Positions 25,356 to 32,890 of a stretch of DNA of 64,000 bases are shown in pieces (position 1 is the first letter of the stretch; each line of letters begins with the position of its first letter). This DNA is from Gemmatimonadota bacterium. Lineage in GTDB: Bacteria > Gemmatimonadota > Gemmatimonadetes > Gemmatimonadales > Gemmatimonadaceae. The notes below the pieces were generated by a model that saw only the letters and a list, made by a program, of their open reading frames with translations, made no database searches and was not told the origin of the DNA. The position numbers and the translations under genes are program-made. The DNA lies in NCBI GenBank assembly GCA_016712265.1, contig JADJRJ010000028.1, positions 744,001 to 808,000 of the forward strand, in the 5' to 3' direction.

Positions 25356-26009
25356 ATGTCGCCACAGGACGCTGGGGTCGACGGCGGAGTGACGCTGCGA
25401 CGCGAATCGATCTGGTACGTCGCGGGCTCAACCGGGCATCCGGTGGAGCGCCGCGGCCACTTCGTCGCCGCCGTGTGGAGTGCGTTCATGCATTCCGGTC
25501 GCCTTCGAGCGTTCGAGCGCGTCGGCATTCCGCTACTTCGCGCGATGCGAGGCGTGCAGGGAGCGCGCATCGCGGTCATTCGCCTGTCGGCGTCGACCTT
25601 TGACGTCGGGGAGACCCTGCGCCTGATTGACCAGGCGGGGAGCATAGAGGCGATGGTGATGGTAGAGCTGGCCGGGATGTGGTCGGCGCCCGCGCTGGAA
25701 GTCCTTGGCGCCATGCGGCCTGCCTTTGTGCGGGTTCGTCACGAGTACACCTCGGGGGCGAGCGTACTCCCGGAGCAGTCGCGACGACTGCTCCAGCTGA
25801 GTGATTGCATGGCGCGCACGTCGACGCCGCTGGTGGTGCAGGGGCCCCTTGAGTGTGAGGACGATGCCGCCGTGCGTGCGGCGGGGATCGACCTGCGCGT
25901 TGTGACCGACTCTGGTGCCGGGGATTCACCCTGGCCGGCCGTGGAGTCGTTAGGCGCTCCGGCGGCTCCCGTGGTGCTCGACTTTCCGCTCCGTCCCTCT
26001 GGGAGATAG
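25356..26009 (+). CDS. Protein of unknown function with weak EAL-like C-terminus
   Basis: 217 aa from ATG 25356; the frame is open to an ATG at 25248, giving a longer but low-complexity N-terminus. RIAVIRLSASTFDVGETLRL, VMVELAGMWSAPALEVLGAM and PLVVQGPLECEDDAAVRAAG recall the second half of an EAL phosphodiesterase barrel, but the EAL signature and the metal-binding Glu/Asp residues are absent. If related, it is a degenerate, non-catalytic EAL-type protein. It follows the GTPase by about 250 bases on the same strand and ends just before a very strong hairpin. Its function is unknown and the EAL comparison is tentative. Confidence 0.5.
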   Translation: MSPQDAGVDGGVTLRRESIWYVAGSTGHPVERRGHFVAAVWSAFMHSGRLRAFERVGIPLLRAMRGVQGARIAVIRLSASTFDVGETLRLIDQAGSIEAMVMVELAGMWSAPALEVLGAMRPAFVRVRHEYTSGASVLPEQSRRLLQLSDCMARTSTPLVVQGPLECEDDAAVRAAGIDLRVVTDSGAGDSPWPAVESLGAPAAPVVLDFPLRPSGR

Positions 26010-26013
26010 ACGT

Positions 26014-26064
26014 TGGGGGTCTGGGCGGGCAGACGACTGCGCAGCGTCGTCGGCCCAACCCCCA
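26014..26064 (+). terminator. Three-tier perfect hairpin between the GTPase module and dat
   Basis: Nested stems: TGGGGGT (26014-26020) with ACCCCCA (26058-26064), TGGGC (26022-26026) with GCCCA (26053-26057), and GACGAC (26032-26037) with GTCGTC (26046-26051), the loop being TGCGCAGC. That is 18 perfect pairs with only small internal loops, five bases after the preceding stop. It is a probable terminator or RNA processing/stability element; it has no U tail. Confidence 0.6.
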
Positions 26065-26144
26065 GCGGGCGGTCATCGCCGGGCAAATGGCATCCGGCGG
26101 AGCCGGGCGCTAGCATTCGCGGATCGCCCCGGACCACCGTCGAC

Positions 26145-26996
26145 ATGTCCATCATCTACCTGAACGGCCAGTTCCTCCCCCGCGCCAACGCCACGCTCGC
26201 CATTGACGACCGCGGATTCATCTTTGGCGACGGTGTCTATGAAGTGACACGCGTGGTCAAGGGCGCCCTGTTCGAGTCGGGGCGCCACCTCCGGCGCCTC
26301 GCCCGTGGGCTGGCAGACCTGCGACTGCAGCCCGAGGAGAGCCTCGCCGACATCGAGGCGATCTCGATGCGCCTGATCGCCGAGAACGGGCTCACGGACG
26401 GCGAAGGGACCGTGTACCTGCAGGTCACGCGCGGGGCGGCACCGCGCACGCACCACTTTCCGCCGGCGGGGACCCGCTGCACGGTGTACATGTCGGCCCA
26501 GAAGTTCGTGGTGCCGCACGACAAGCGGGCGACCGGCGTGTCCTGCGTGACCTACCCCGACATCCGCTGGTCGCGCTGCGACATCAAGACGGTCAACCTG
26601 ATTCCCGCCGTCCTGGCGAAGCAACATGCCGTGGACAACGGCGTCTTCGAAGCGATCTTCGTTCGCGATGGCGCGATCACGGAAGGCTCCCACACCAACT
26701 GTTTTGGCGTGATCGACGGGGAGCTGCGCACCTATCCGGCGTCGAACTACATCCTCGGCGGGGTCACGCGCGACGTGACGATCGACCTGGCACACGAGTT
26801 GGGGATCCCGTTCGAGGCCCGTCCGTTCCACGTGCAGGACTTGCCCCGTCTGGAGGAGTTCTTCGTGACCGGGACGACAACCGACGTGATGCCGGTCGTG
26901 CAACTTGATGGAAAGCCCGTGGGTAACGGACGCCCCGGGGCGATCACTATGCGCCTGTACGAAGCCATGGCGCGTCGCCTCTACGGGAGCGCCTGA
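26145..26996 (+). CDS. dat: D-amino acid aminotransferase
   Basis: 283 aa from ATG 26145 (MSIIYLNGQFLP). Class IV PLP aminotransferase with family landmarks DRGFIFGDGVYEVTRV near residue 25, Lys148 in DIKTVNLIPAVLAKQHA as the Schiff-base lysine, EGSHTNCFGVIDG, and EEFFVTGTTTDVMPV. These match bacterial D-alanine aminotransferases, which interconvert D-amino acids and 2-oxo acids for wall precursors or catabolism. Its stop and the asparaginase start share a base (TGATG), so the two form an operon. Confidence 0.92.
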   Translation: MSIIYLNGQFLPRANATLAIDDRGFIFGDGVYEVTRVVKGALFESGRHLRRLARGLADLRLQPEESLADIEAISMRLIAENGLTDGEGTVYLQVTRGAAPRTHHFPPAGTRCTVYMSAQKFVVPHDKRATGVSCVTYPDIRWSRCDIKTVNLIPAVLAKQHAVDNGVFEAIFVRDGAITEGSHTNCFGVIDGELRTYPASNYILGGVTRDVTIDLAHELGIPFEARPFHVQDLPRLEEFFVTGTTTDVMPVVQLDGKPVGNGRPGAITMRLYEAMARRLYGSA

Positions 26997-28102
26997 TGCG
27001 ATGGACGCGGAGCGCCGCGGACGGGCGTCGGCCGAGAAGATCGGTGTTCGTCGGCGCCCTCCTGTCGCTGCCCCTGTTGGGGGCCGGGGGGAGGGAATTG
27101 GCGGCGCAGGCAGCGGCCGTGCCGCGGGTGCATGTCATCGCCACGGGCGGGACCATCTCGAACCTCGGCACCGGGCGCCGTACCGGCGACGAATTGGTCA
27201 CCGCGATCCCGGCACTCGCGCAACATGCGCGCGTGACCGTTGAGCAGTTCGCCAACGTGGCGTCGGGATCGATCACCGAGGCGATGTGGCGAGGGATGGC
27301 GAAGCGCATGGCGGACCTCCAGGCCGGGCCCGATGCGCCGGCAGGGTTTGTCGTCACCCATGGGACGGACACCATGGAGGAGACGGCGTATTTCTTCTCG
27401 CTGACGGTCGGCGGATGCACGCCGGTGATCGTGACAGGGGCCATGCGCCAGGCGAACGCGGTGGGTGCAGATGGACCGGCCAACCTGTTGAATGCCGTTC
27501 GTGTGGCGGCGTCGGCAGGGGCGCGCGGCAGGGGCGCGATGGTGCTCATGAACGACGAGATCTTCGCTGCGCGGGACGTGACCAAGTCCAACACGACCCG
27601 CCTGAACGCCTTTACCGCGCCGGACGCAGGGGTCCTCGGGCTGGCCGACCCCGACGTGATCGTCTGGCATCGCCCGGGCCCGGACAACGCGACAACGTGT
27701 CGACGGGCCACGTTTGATGTGGCGACGATCGGCGACTTCCCACGGGTGGACGTGGTCCTCGCCCACATCGGTGCCGATTCGGTCTTCATCGAGGCCGCAG
27801 TGGCTGCCGGCGCAAAGGGGTTGGTGGTGGGTGGAGTCGGCCGCGGGGGCAGCACACCGGCCCAGTCGCGGGCCTTGCAGCGCGCGCGCCAACGCGGCGT
27901 CGTCGTCGCCACATCCAACCGCACCGGCAGTGGTCGTGTAGGGTCAGCCCCCGCATCCCGCCTGGATTCCCTGCCGCCCGGGGCCGGCGCCGACATCGGC
28001 ACCGCCGAGCTCAACCCACAGAAAGCGCGCATCCTGCTGATGTTGGCCCTCGCCGCGAAGTACCGTCCCGCCGATATCGCCCGCCTGTTCGAGCTGCGCT
28101 GA
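26996..28102 (+). CDS. ansB: Exported type II L-asparaginase
   Basis: 368 aa. An N-terminal export signal (RSVFVGALLSLPLLGAGG) is followed by the asparaginase core: first active-site block VHVIATGGTISNLGTG with the nucleophilic Thr, second block GFVVTHGTDTMEETAYF containing the Thr-Asp pair, and a conserved Lys in NDEIFAARDVTKSNT. Such enzymes hydrolyse L-asparagine (often also glutamine) to aspartate and ammonia in the periplasm. Immediately after dat with a one-base overlap, it suggests an amino-acid scavenging operon feeding a transaminase. Confidence 0.92.
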   Translation: MRWTRSAADGRRPRRSVFVGALLSLPLLGAGGRELAAQAAAVPRVHVIATGGTISNLGTGRRTGDELVTAIPALAQHARVTVEQFANVASGSITEAMWRGMAKRMADLQAGPDAPAGFVVTHGTDTMEETAYFFSLTVGGCTPVIVTGAMRQANAVGADGPANLLNAVRVAASAGARGRGAMVLMNDEIFAARDVTKSNTTRLNAFTAPDAGVLGLADPDVIVWHRPGPDNATTCRRATFDVATIGDFPRVDVVLAHIGADSVFIEAAVAAGAKGLVVGGVGRGGSTPAQSRALQRARQRGVVVATSNRTGSGRVGSAPASRLDSLPPGAGADIGTAELNPQKARILLMLALAAKYRPADIARLFELR

Positions 28103-28105
28103 CCC

Positions 28106-28159
28106 CCGTGCCCCCCGTGCCCCCCGTGCTGCGCGTGCTCCTCGTGCTTCCCGTGCCTC
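28106..28159 (+). repeat. Six-unit array of a degenerate 9-bp repeat CGTGCNNNN
   Basis: Six contiguous nonamers: CGTGCCCCC twice, then CGTGCTGCG, CGTGCTCCT, CGTGCTTCC and CGTGCCTCG. CGTGC is invariant and the last four bases vary. The array fills most of the gap between the asparaginase stop and the peptidase start. The same unit recurs at 46241-46353 and 59444-59581. Confidence 0.85.
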
Positions 28160-28181
28160 GCCCTTTTCGCCGACCTTCCGT

Positions 28182-29441
28182 ATGCGCCTGACCGTCCTTG
28201 CCCTCGCGGCCTCTTCCCTCGCCGTCCCCGCCCAAACGCCCCAGCCGCCCACCGGCAATACCGCCGTCTCGGCCGCGCTCGAGTCCATCAAGCGCGAGAA
28301 CGCCTGGACCCTCCAGCAGCAGGTCTCCATCTGCGAGATCCCCGCGCCTCCGTTCAAGGAACAGGTCCGCGGCCAGGAGGTCGTGCGACGCTTCAAGGAG
28401 CACGGGCTCCAGAATGTGCGCGTCGACGCGGAAGGGAATGTCATTGGCGAGCGTCCGGGCTCGGGAAATGGTCCCACCGTCGTCCTCTCCGGTCACCTCG
28501 ATACCGTCTTCCCTGAAGGGACGGACGTGAAGGTCAAGCTCGAGGGCGGGCGATATCGCGGTCCCGGCATCGGAGACGACTGCCGCGGGCTGGCCACCAT
28601 CCTCGCCGTGGCGCGGGCGATGAAAGACGCCAACGTCACCTACCCCGGCAAAGTGTTGTTTGTCGCGACCGTCGGTGAGGAAGGACCCGGCAACCTGCGA
28701 GGCGTCCGCCATTTCTTCAAGAACCCGCCCGAGAAGATCGACTTCTTCATCTCCGTGGACGGGACCGGCCTCGGCCTCACCACCGGCGCCGTCGGCAGCC
28801 ATCGCTACCTGGTGCAGTTCCAGGGGCCGGGCGGCCATTCGTATGGTGCCTTCGGCATGCCCAATCCCATTCATGCCATGGGCCGCGCGATTGCCAAGGT
28901 CTCCGACTTCCAGGTCCCGCGGTCCCCGCGCACGACCTTCAACGTCGGGATCGTCACCGGCGGCACGTCGGTGAACACGATCTCCCCGCTCGGCGCCATG
29001 GAAGTCGACCTCCGCTCGGAGTCGCCGGAAGAACTTCTCGCCGTCGACACCAAACTGAAAAATGCTGTCCAGCAGGCTGTGGACGAGGAAAACGCGCGGG
29101 CGCCGGATCACCCCGGCAAGGTGACCGTGAAGTGGATCGACATGGGCATCCGGCCCGCCGTCCTGGTCAACAACGAGTCGTTCGTGGCCCGTGCCGCCCT
29201 CGCCGCTGGCAAGGCCCTCGGCTTTACCGCCGAGACCGGGGCATCCTCGACCGACGCGAACTACCCGATGAGCCTCGGGATCCCGAGCATCACGATCGAC
29301 GGTGGCGGGATTGGGCGAGGCGCCCACTCCATCGCCGAGTCCTACGAGGATGGCCCCGAGGGCTGGAAGGGACCGCAGTGGGCCCTGCTGACCACGGTCA
29401 CGCTCGCGGGACTTGGGCGCACGGCGGGCGTAGTGCCCTGA
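28182..29441 (+). CDS. Exported M20-family metallopeptidase
   Basis: 419 aa with a signal peptide (MRLTVLALAASSLAVPAQ). Metal and catalytic landmarks of the M20/M28 co-catalytic zinc fold are present: VLSGHLDTVFPEG (His, then catalytic Asp), GIGDDCRGLATILAVARAM (bridging Asp), VATVGEEGPGNLRG (catalytic Glu followed by a metal ligand), and a terminal GGGIGRGAHSIAESYE His. A dimerisation domain (about 195-310) interrupts the core (GPGGHSYGAFGMPNPIHAMG). It probably releases amino acids from short peptides or N-acyl amino acids outside the cytoplasm. It lies downstream of dat and asparaginase, across a repeat array. Confidence 0.88.
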   Translation: MRLTVLALAASSLAVPAQTPQPPTGNTAVSAALESIKRENAWTLQQQVSICEIPAPPFKEQVRGQEVVRRFKEHGLQNVRVDAEGNVIGERPGSGNGPTVVLSGHLDTVFPEGTDVKVKLEGGRYRGPGIGDDCRGLATILAVARAMKDANVTYPGKVLFVATVGEEGPGNLRGVRHFFKNPPEKIDFFISVDGTGLGLTTGAVGSHRYLVQFQGPGGHSYGAFGMPNPIHAMGRAIAKVSDFQVPRSPRTTFNVGIVTGGTSVNTISPLGAMEVDLRSESPEELLAVDTKLKNAVQQAVDEENARAPDHPGKVTVKWIDMGIRPAVLVNNESFVARAALAAGKALGFTAETGASSTDANYPMSLGIPSITIDGGGIGRGAHSIAESYEDGPEGWKGPQWALLTTVTLAGLGRTAGVVP

Positions 29442-29450
29442 ACAACATTC

Positions 29451-29480
29451 GGCGACGGCGGAGTCGAGTCCGCCGTCGCC
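29451..29480. terminator. Perfect 12-bp hairpin between convergent genes
   Basis: GGCGACGGCGGA (29451-29462) and its exact complement TCCGCCGTCGCC (29469-29480) flank a GTCGAG loop. It lies 9 bases after the M20 peptidase stop and 55 bases from the end of the convergent kinase gene, so it could serve both directions. No U tract is present on either strand. Confidence 0.7.
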
Positions 29481-29534
29481 CAGGTCGTCCGAAGGGGATG
29501 GCCGAAGCGCGTCCCCCCTCGGGTCGGTCGGACG

Positions 29535-31139
29535 TTATTCGCCGACCCGTTCCCCCATGACTTCGACGACCCGCGACACCAGGGCGCGAGGGGTGAACGG
29601 CTTCTGAAGGAAGGCGGCGCCGTCTTCCAGTGCCTCGTTCTGGCGAAGCGCGCCGGCCGTGTAGCCCGAGACGTGCAGGACGCGCAGTCCCGGGCGCTCC
29701 TGCCGCAAGCGTCGTGACAGCTCGCCGCCACCCATGCCCGGCATGATCACGTCGGTCACGAGCAAGTCGATCGGGCCAGCGTACCCACGCGAGAGGTCCA
29801 ACGCCTCGTCACCGTCAGAGGCGACGAGTACCACGAAACCCGCGCGCTGCAGCACGCGCTTCATGAGCAGGCGCACCGTCGGCTCGTCCTCCGCCAGGAG
29901 CACAGTGCCACTCGACGGGGATGTGCGATCGCCGCGGGTTTCCACGACACCGGCAGATGCGGAGGCCGGGAAGTAGGCGCTCAGCCGTCGTCCCGTGGCC
30001 GGGGGGTGAAGTTGCACCGCGCCGCCCGACTGCCGGGCGAATCCACGCAGGGTGGCCAGGGCCATCCCCGACGCCGACTCGGCGAGGGCGATCCCAAAGA
30101 ACGGCTCGAAGAGATGCGTGCCCACGCCGACGGCGAACGGTGGTCCGCTGTCTGTCATGGTGATCGCGACCCAGGTGCCCGCACCGAGTGTATCGGGCGT
30201 TCCCGCGCGCGGTTCGGGCACATGGACAAGCTCGACCGCCAGCTCGATGACCCCACGTGCGGGAATGGACTCGGCCGCATAGTTGACGAGTCCCACCAGG
30301 ACCTGCTCCAGTTCGTCGCCGTCGACCGTCGCGATCGCCGCTTCGGGGAGCGTGATCTCGCGTACGTCGATTTCCTCGCGGACCGTGCGCCGGAAGGCGG
30401 CCAGCGCCCGTCGGACGACCAGGTTGAGGTCGATCGGTCGCGGGACGAGCACCTGTTGTTGACTGAGCGCGAGCAACTGGCGCGTCAGCTCCGCGCCGCG
30501 GCGCGCCGCGCGACGGATCTCCGCCGAGTCCTGCATCGCCGCATGTGCGGGCTCCAGCTGTTCTTCGAGCATGTCGACCGACGTCAGGATCGTCGTCAAC
30601 AGGTTGTTGAAGTCGTGCGCGACGCCGCCGGCAAGTCGATTGAGCGCCGCGACCGTGTCGGCCTGCCGGATCTGGGCCTCGAGGGCCAGGCGCGCAGCAA
30701 CATCGGTTTGGGTCCCAAACGACGCGACCAGGTGTCCGTCCCGGACGATGCCGGTCCCGTGGTTGAGGAAGCGGCGCACGTCGCCCTGGGCGTGACGCTC
30801 GACCGATTCCACGCCGTCGAGCCGGTAGCCGCTGCGCACGAAGTCACGGATCATGTCCGCGTTCTGGTCAGCGTCCACGAGCATATCGCGGATCGATGTC
30901 CCGGCGAACTCTGCCGCACGATGGTACCCGTACATCCGCGCGAGTCCGTCGCTGCAGCCGGTGAGCCGCCCGTGTTGCAGGATCCATGCGACCTGTGCTT
31001 CAAGGTCGAGGTCGGTAGGCACGGGCGGGTCAAACTCGAAATACCAGAGGCCGTCGGTGTCACTCGCGACCGAGCTGACCGGCGCCACGGAGAGGGGCGT
31101 TACGACGCGACGTTCGTCGGTTTGTGCCGGCGGATTCAC
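29535..31139 (-). CDS. PAS hybrid histidine kinase with C-terminal receiver
   Basis: 534 aa from a GTG at 31139 (NPPAQTDERRVVTPLSVAP); the frame is open farther upstream but only overlaps the neighbouring gene. PAS domain (about 30-150) with DGLARMYGYHRAAEFAGTSI, HisKA phospho-acceptor in GGVAHDFNNLLTTILTSVDM, an HATPase region that is poorly conserved (NYAAESIPA; TMTDSGPPFAVGVGTHLFEP), and a receiver (about 410-530) with VLLAEDEPTVRLLMKRVLQR and phospho-acceptor Asp in LLVTDVIMPGMGGGE. There is no membrane segment. The HDFNN motif is typical of hybrid kinases of this type. Output is unknown, with no regulator gene adjacent. Confidence 0.85.
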   Translation of the reverse strand: MNPPAQTDERRVVTPLSVAPVSSVASDTDGLWYFEFDPPVPTDLDLEAQVAWILQHGRLTGCSDGLARMYGYHRAAEFAGTSIRDMLVDADQNADMIRDFVRSGYRLDGVESVERHAQGDVRRFLNHGTGIVRDGHLVASFGTQTDVAARLALEAQIRQADTVAALNRLAGGVAHDFNNLLTTILTSVDMLEEQLEPAHAAMQDSAEIRRAARRGAELTRQLLALSQQQVLVPRPIDLNLVVRRALAAFRRTVREEIDVREITLPEAAIATVDGDELEQVLVGLVNYAAESIPARGVIELAVELVHVPEPRAGTPDTLGAGTWVAITMTDSGPPFAVGVGTHLFEPFFGIALAESASGMALATLRGFARQSGGAVQLHPPATGRRLSAYFPASASAGVVETRGDRTSPSSGTVLLAEDEPTVRLLMKRVLQRAGFVVLVASDGDEALDLSRGYAGPIDLLVTDVIMPGMGGGELSRRLRQERPGLRVLHVSGYTAGALRQNEALEDGAAFLQKPFTPRALVSRVVEVMGERVGE

Positions 31140-31279
31140 GGAGAGGTGGTGACGGGCGTTCGGAAGGCGCGGAACGCGAGCAACCGCGAGGTGGGAATTT
31201 TGGCCCGGGGCGCTCCATCGCTCACCGGTCCAGAGGCGCGCTAATACTGCCAGTCCGAACGCGTTTGCGTAACCCCCCG

Positions 31280-31903
31280 CTAGGTCCACCGCCGGGGCTG
31301 CGGCGCCAGGTGCCGCCGCCAATCGCGCGCGCTGGGGGTGGGGTGTCGCGCTTTGAATGACTGGAAGCGCGTGAGGGCTCGCCGATATCGCCGTTCCGAC
31401 ATGTGGATGGCCGTGTGCGGCATGGCAATGAGCGCTCGCTCCACGGCCCACACACTGCGCGTTGCCAGTCGCCAGTCGCTCCGCACCAGCGTGTCCAGGT
31501 TGGCGACGCCATAACCGACGAGGCGTCCTTCGCCGTCGACGTAGGGGTCCATGTAACTGCGGACCAGTTCCGGGAGTGTGCGGAAGACTGGTTTTCTCCC
31601 GTGGAGTCCCTCGTCGCGCGACCGGGCCACGGTGCCCCACCGTCCTTCCCGTCGGTAGAGGAAGAGGACATGGTCCAGTCCGTCCTGCGACTCCAGGTCC
31701 AGCACGAGCGGCGGGTATCCGTGTTCAGCGAGGACGGCGCAGGCAAACAGCATGGCCTCCGCGCAATGCGCGCGCTCGTGCGCCACGACGCCACGAAAGG
31801 TGCGAAAGGTGGCTTCCCAGTTGTAGGGAAGGTCGCGCAGCCAACGCTGGACCGCCTGCGGTGTGCGGAGCTGGGCGACCAGGCGGCGCTCCCGCGCGGT
31901 CAT
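31280..31903 (-). CDS. Transglutaminase-like cysteine-fold protein
   Basis: 207 aa from ATG 31903. The central segment VVAHERAHCAEAMLFACAVL followed by LDLESQDGLDHVLFLYRREG and SRDEGLHGRKPVF gives a plausible Cys-His-Asp triad (Cys in AHCAEA, His in LDHVLFLY) in the order seen in transglutaminase-like/papain-like folds. No signal peptide is present. It follows the amidohydrolase-like gene by 7 bases on the same strand, in a group with the SNF2 helicase. The function is inferred from the triad alone. Confidence 0.6.
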   Translation of the reverse strand: MTARERRLVAQLRTPQAVQRWLRDLPYNWEATFRTFRGVVAHERAHCAEAMLFACAVLAEHGYPPLVLDLESQDGLDHVLFLYRREGRWGTVARSRDEGLHGRKPVFRTLPELVRSYMDPYVDGEGRLVGYGVANLDTLVRSDWRLATRSVWAVERALIAMPHTAIHMSERRYRRALTRFQSFKARHPTPSARDWRRHLAPQPRRWT

Positions 31904-31910
31904 CGGCGCA

Positions 31911-32885
31911 CTATGAGGCAAGGTCGAGTCCCCACGAGGCGCGGAGAAACTGGGCCAGGGAGGCGATGAACGCCCCGGCGAAAGCCGCTCGCGTTCCGTC
32001 GCTGTCACGGACCCCGGTGAAGTATGCCTCGACCTGCACCGCGCAGGTGACGCCGCCGTTCCGGCATCCATGCCGATCGGTGATGTACCCGCCCGTGAAG
32101 TAATCGGCGCCCATCGGTCCCGGATCGCTGCGACTCGGGACGGCCGGGTATCCGGCGGTGGCGAGCAGCGTTCCGAGACTGCTCGGGCCGCGCAGGAGGG
32201 TCGATAGGAGTGGTGACCCCGGTGACCTGGCGATCTGGCGGATCGACGTGCGATCCGGCAGGCTCGCGTCACGGTCCATGACGCTGTCCGGGACGTCGAG
32301 GGTGGATCCGGGGAGCAGATACCCCAGCTCGATCCGTTGAATGGCGTGTCCGTGGCCATGCAGGTCGACGAGAAACCCACGCCCGTGGTCGGTCCCGACG
32401 CGTGCCTTGGCGAGATCGATGAACGCATGGAACTCCCGCCAGGCCGCGCCGGAGGCCCGGTTGCCGCACGAGGCCTCGAGGCTGTCGCGGTTCGCATCGA
32501 GTCGATCGCGATGCAGTCGGTTGATGACTACATGAGGATAGCGCCCAAAGCGATCGTGGTACGCGGACGCCAGGGCACGCACGGTCTCCTGGGTGTTGGT
32601 GTCGCGCACGTTGGTGCCGCACCCCCGGGTGGGGAGCGCCGTGGGCCGGTCGGCGCCCCCGTGCGGTGCGGTCAGGATCACGGGCGCGTTGCCCGCGATG
32701 TACTCGATGTAGTCATTGTCCCCAAAGTACGACTGGCCGGGCACATAGACCGGCGGCGGACCCGGGGGAGGCAGTGGGGGCGATGGCGTGGTCGCCTGAC
32801 CGTCCGCGCAGCCCAGGAAGGTCGCGACAACACCGCACGCCGCACGTCGCGCCGTCGCGAGCAGCTGGAGGCACCGCGGCGGCAT
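31911..32885 (-). CDS. Exported N-formylglutamate-amidohydrolase-like protein
   Basis: 324 aa. An N-terminal hydrophobic signal (AACGVVATFLGCADG, possibly a weak lipobox at FLGC) and a Pro-rich linker precede a domain with APVILTAPHGGADRP, VVINRLHRDRLDANRD and GRGFLVDLHGHGH. These match the metal-dependent N-formylglutamate amidohydrolase/zinc carboxypeptidase-like superfamily: His in APHGG, Arg-Asp-rich block, His in DLHGHGH. It probably hydrolyses an amide in the periplasm; the substrate is uncertain. It is tightly packed, 5 bases after the helicase stop and 7 bases before the next gene. Confidence 0.7.
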   Translation of the reverse strand: MPPRCLQLLATARRAACGVVATFLGCADGQATTPSPPLPPPGPPPVYVPGQSYFGDNDYIEYIAGNAPVILTAPHGGADRPTALPTRGCGTNVRDTNTQETVRALASAYHDRFGRYPHVVINRLHRDRLDANRDSLEASCGNRASGAAWREFHAFIDLAKARVGTDHGRGFLVDLHGHGHAIQRIELGYLLPGSTLDVPDSVMDRDASLPDRTSIRQIARSPGSPLLSTLLRGPSSLGTLLATAGYPAVPSRSDPGPMGADYFTGGYITDRHGCRNGGVTCAVQVEAYFTGVRDSDGTRAAFAGAFIASLAQFLRASWGLDLAS

Positions 32886-32890
32886 GCGGC

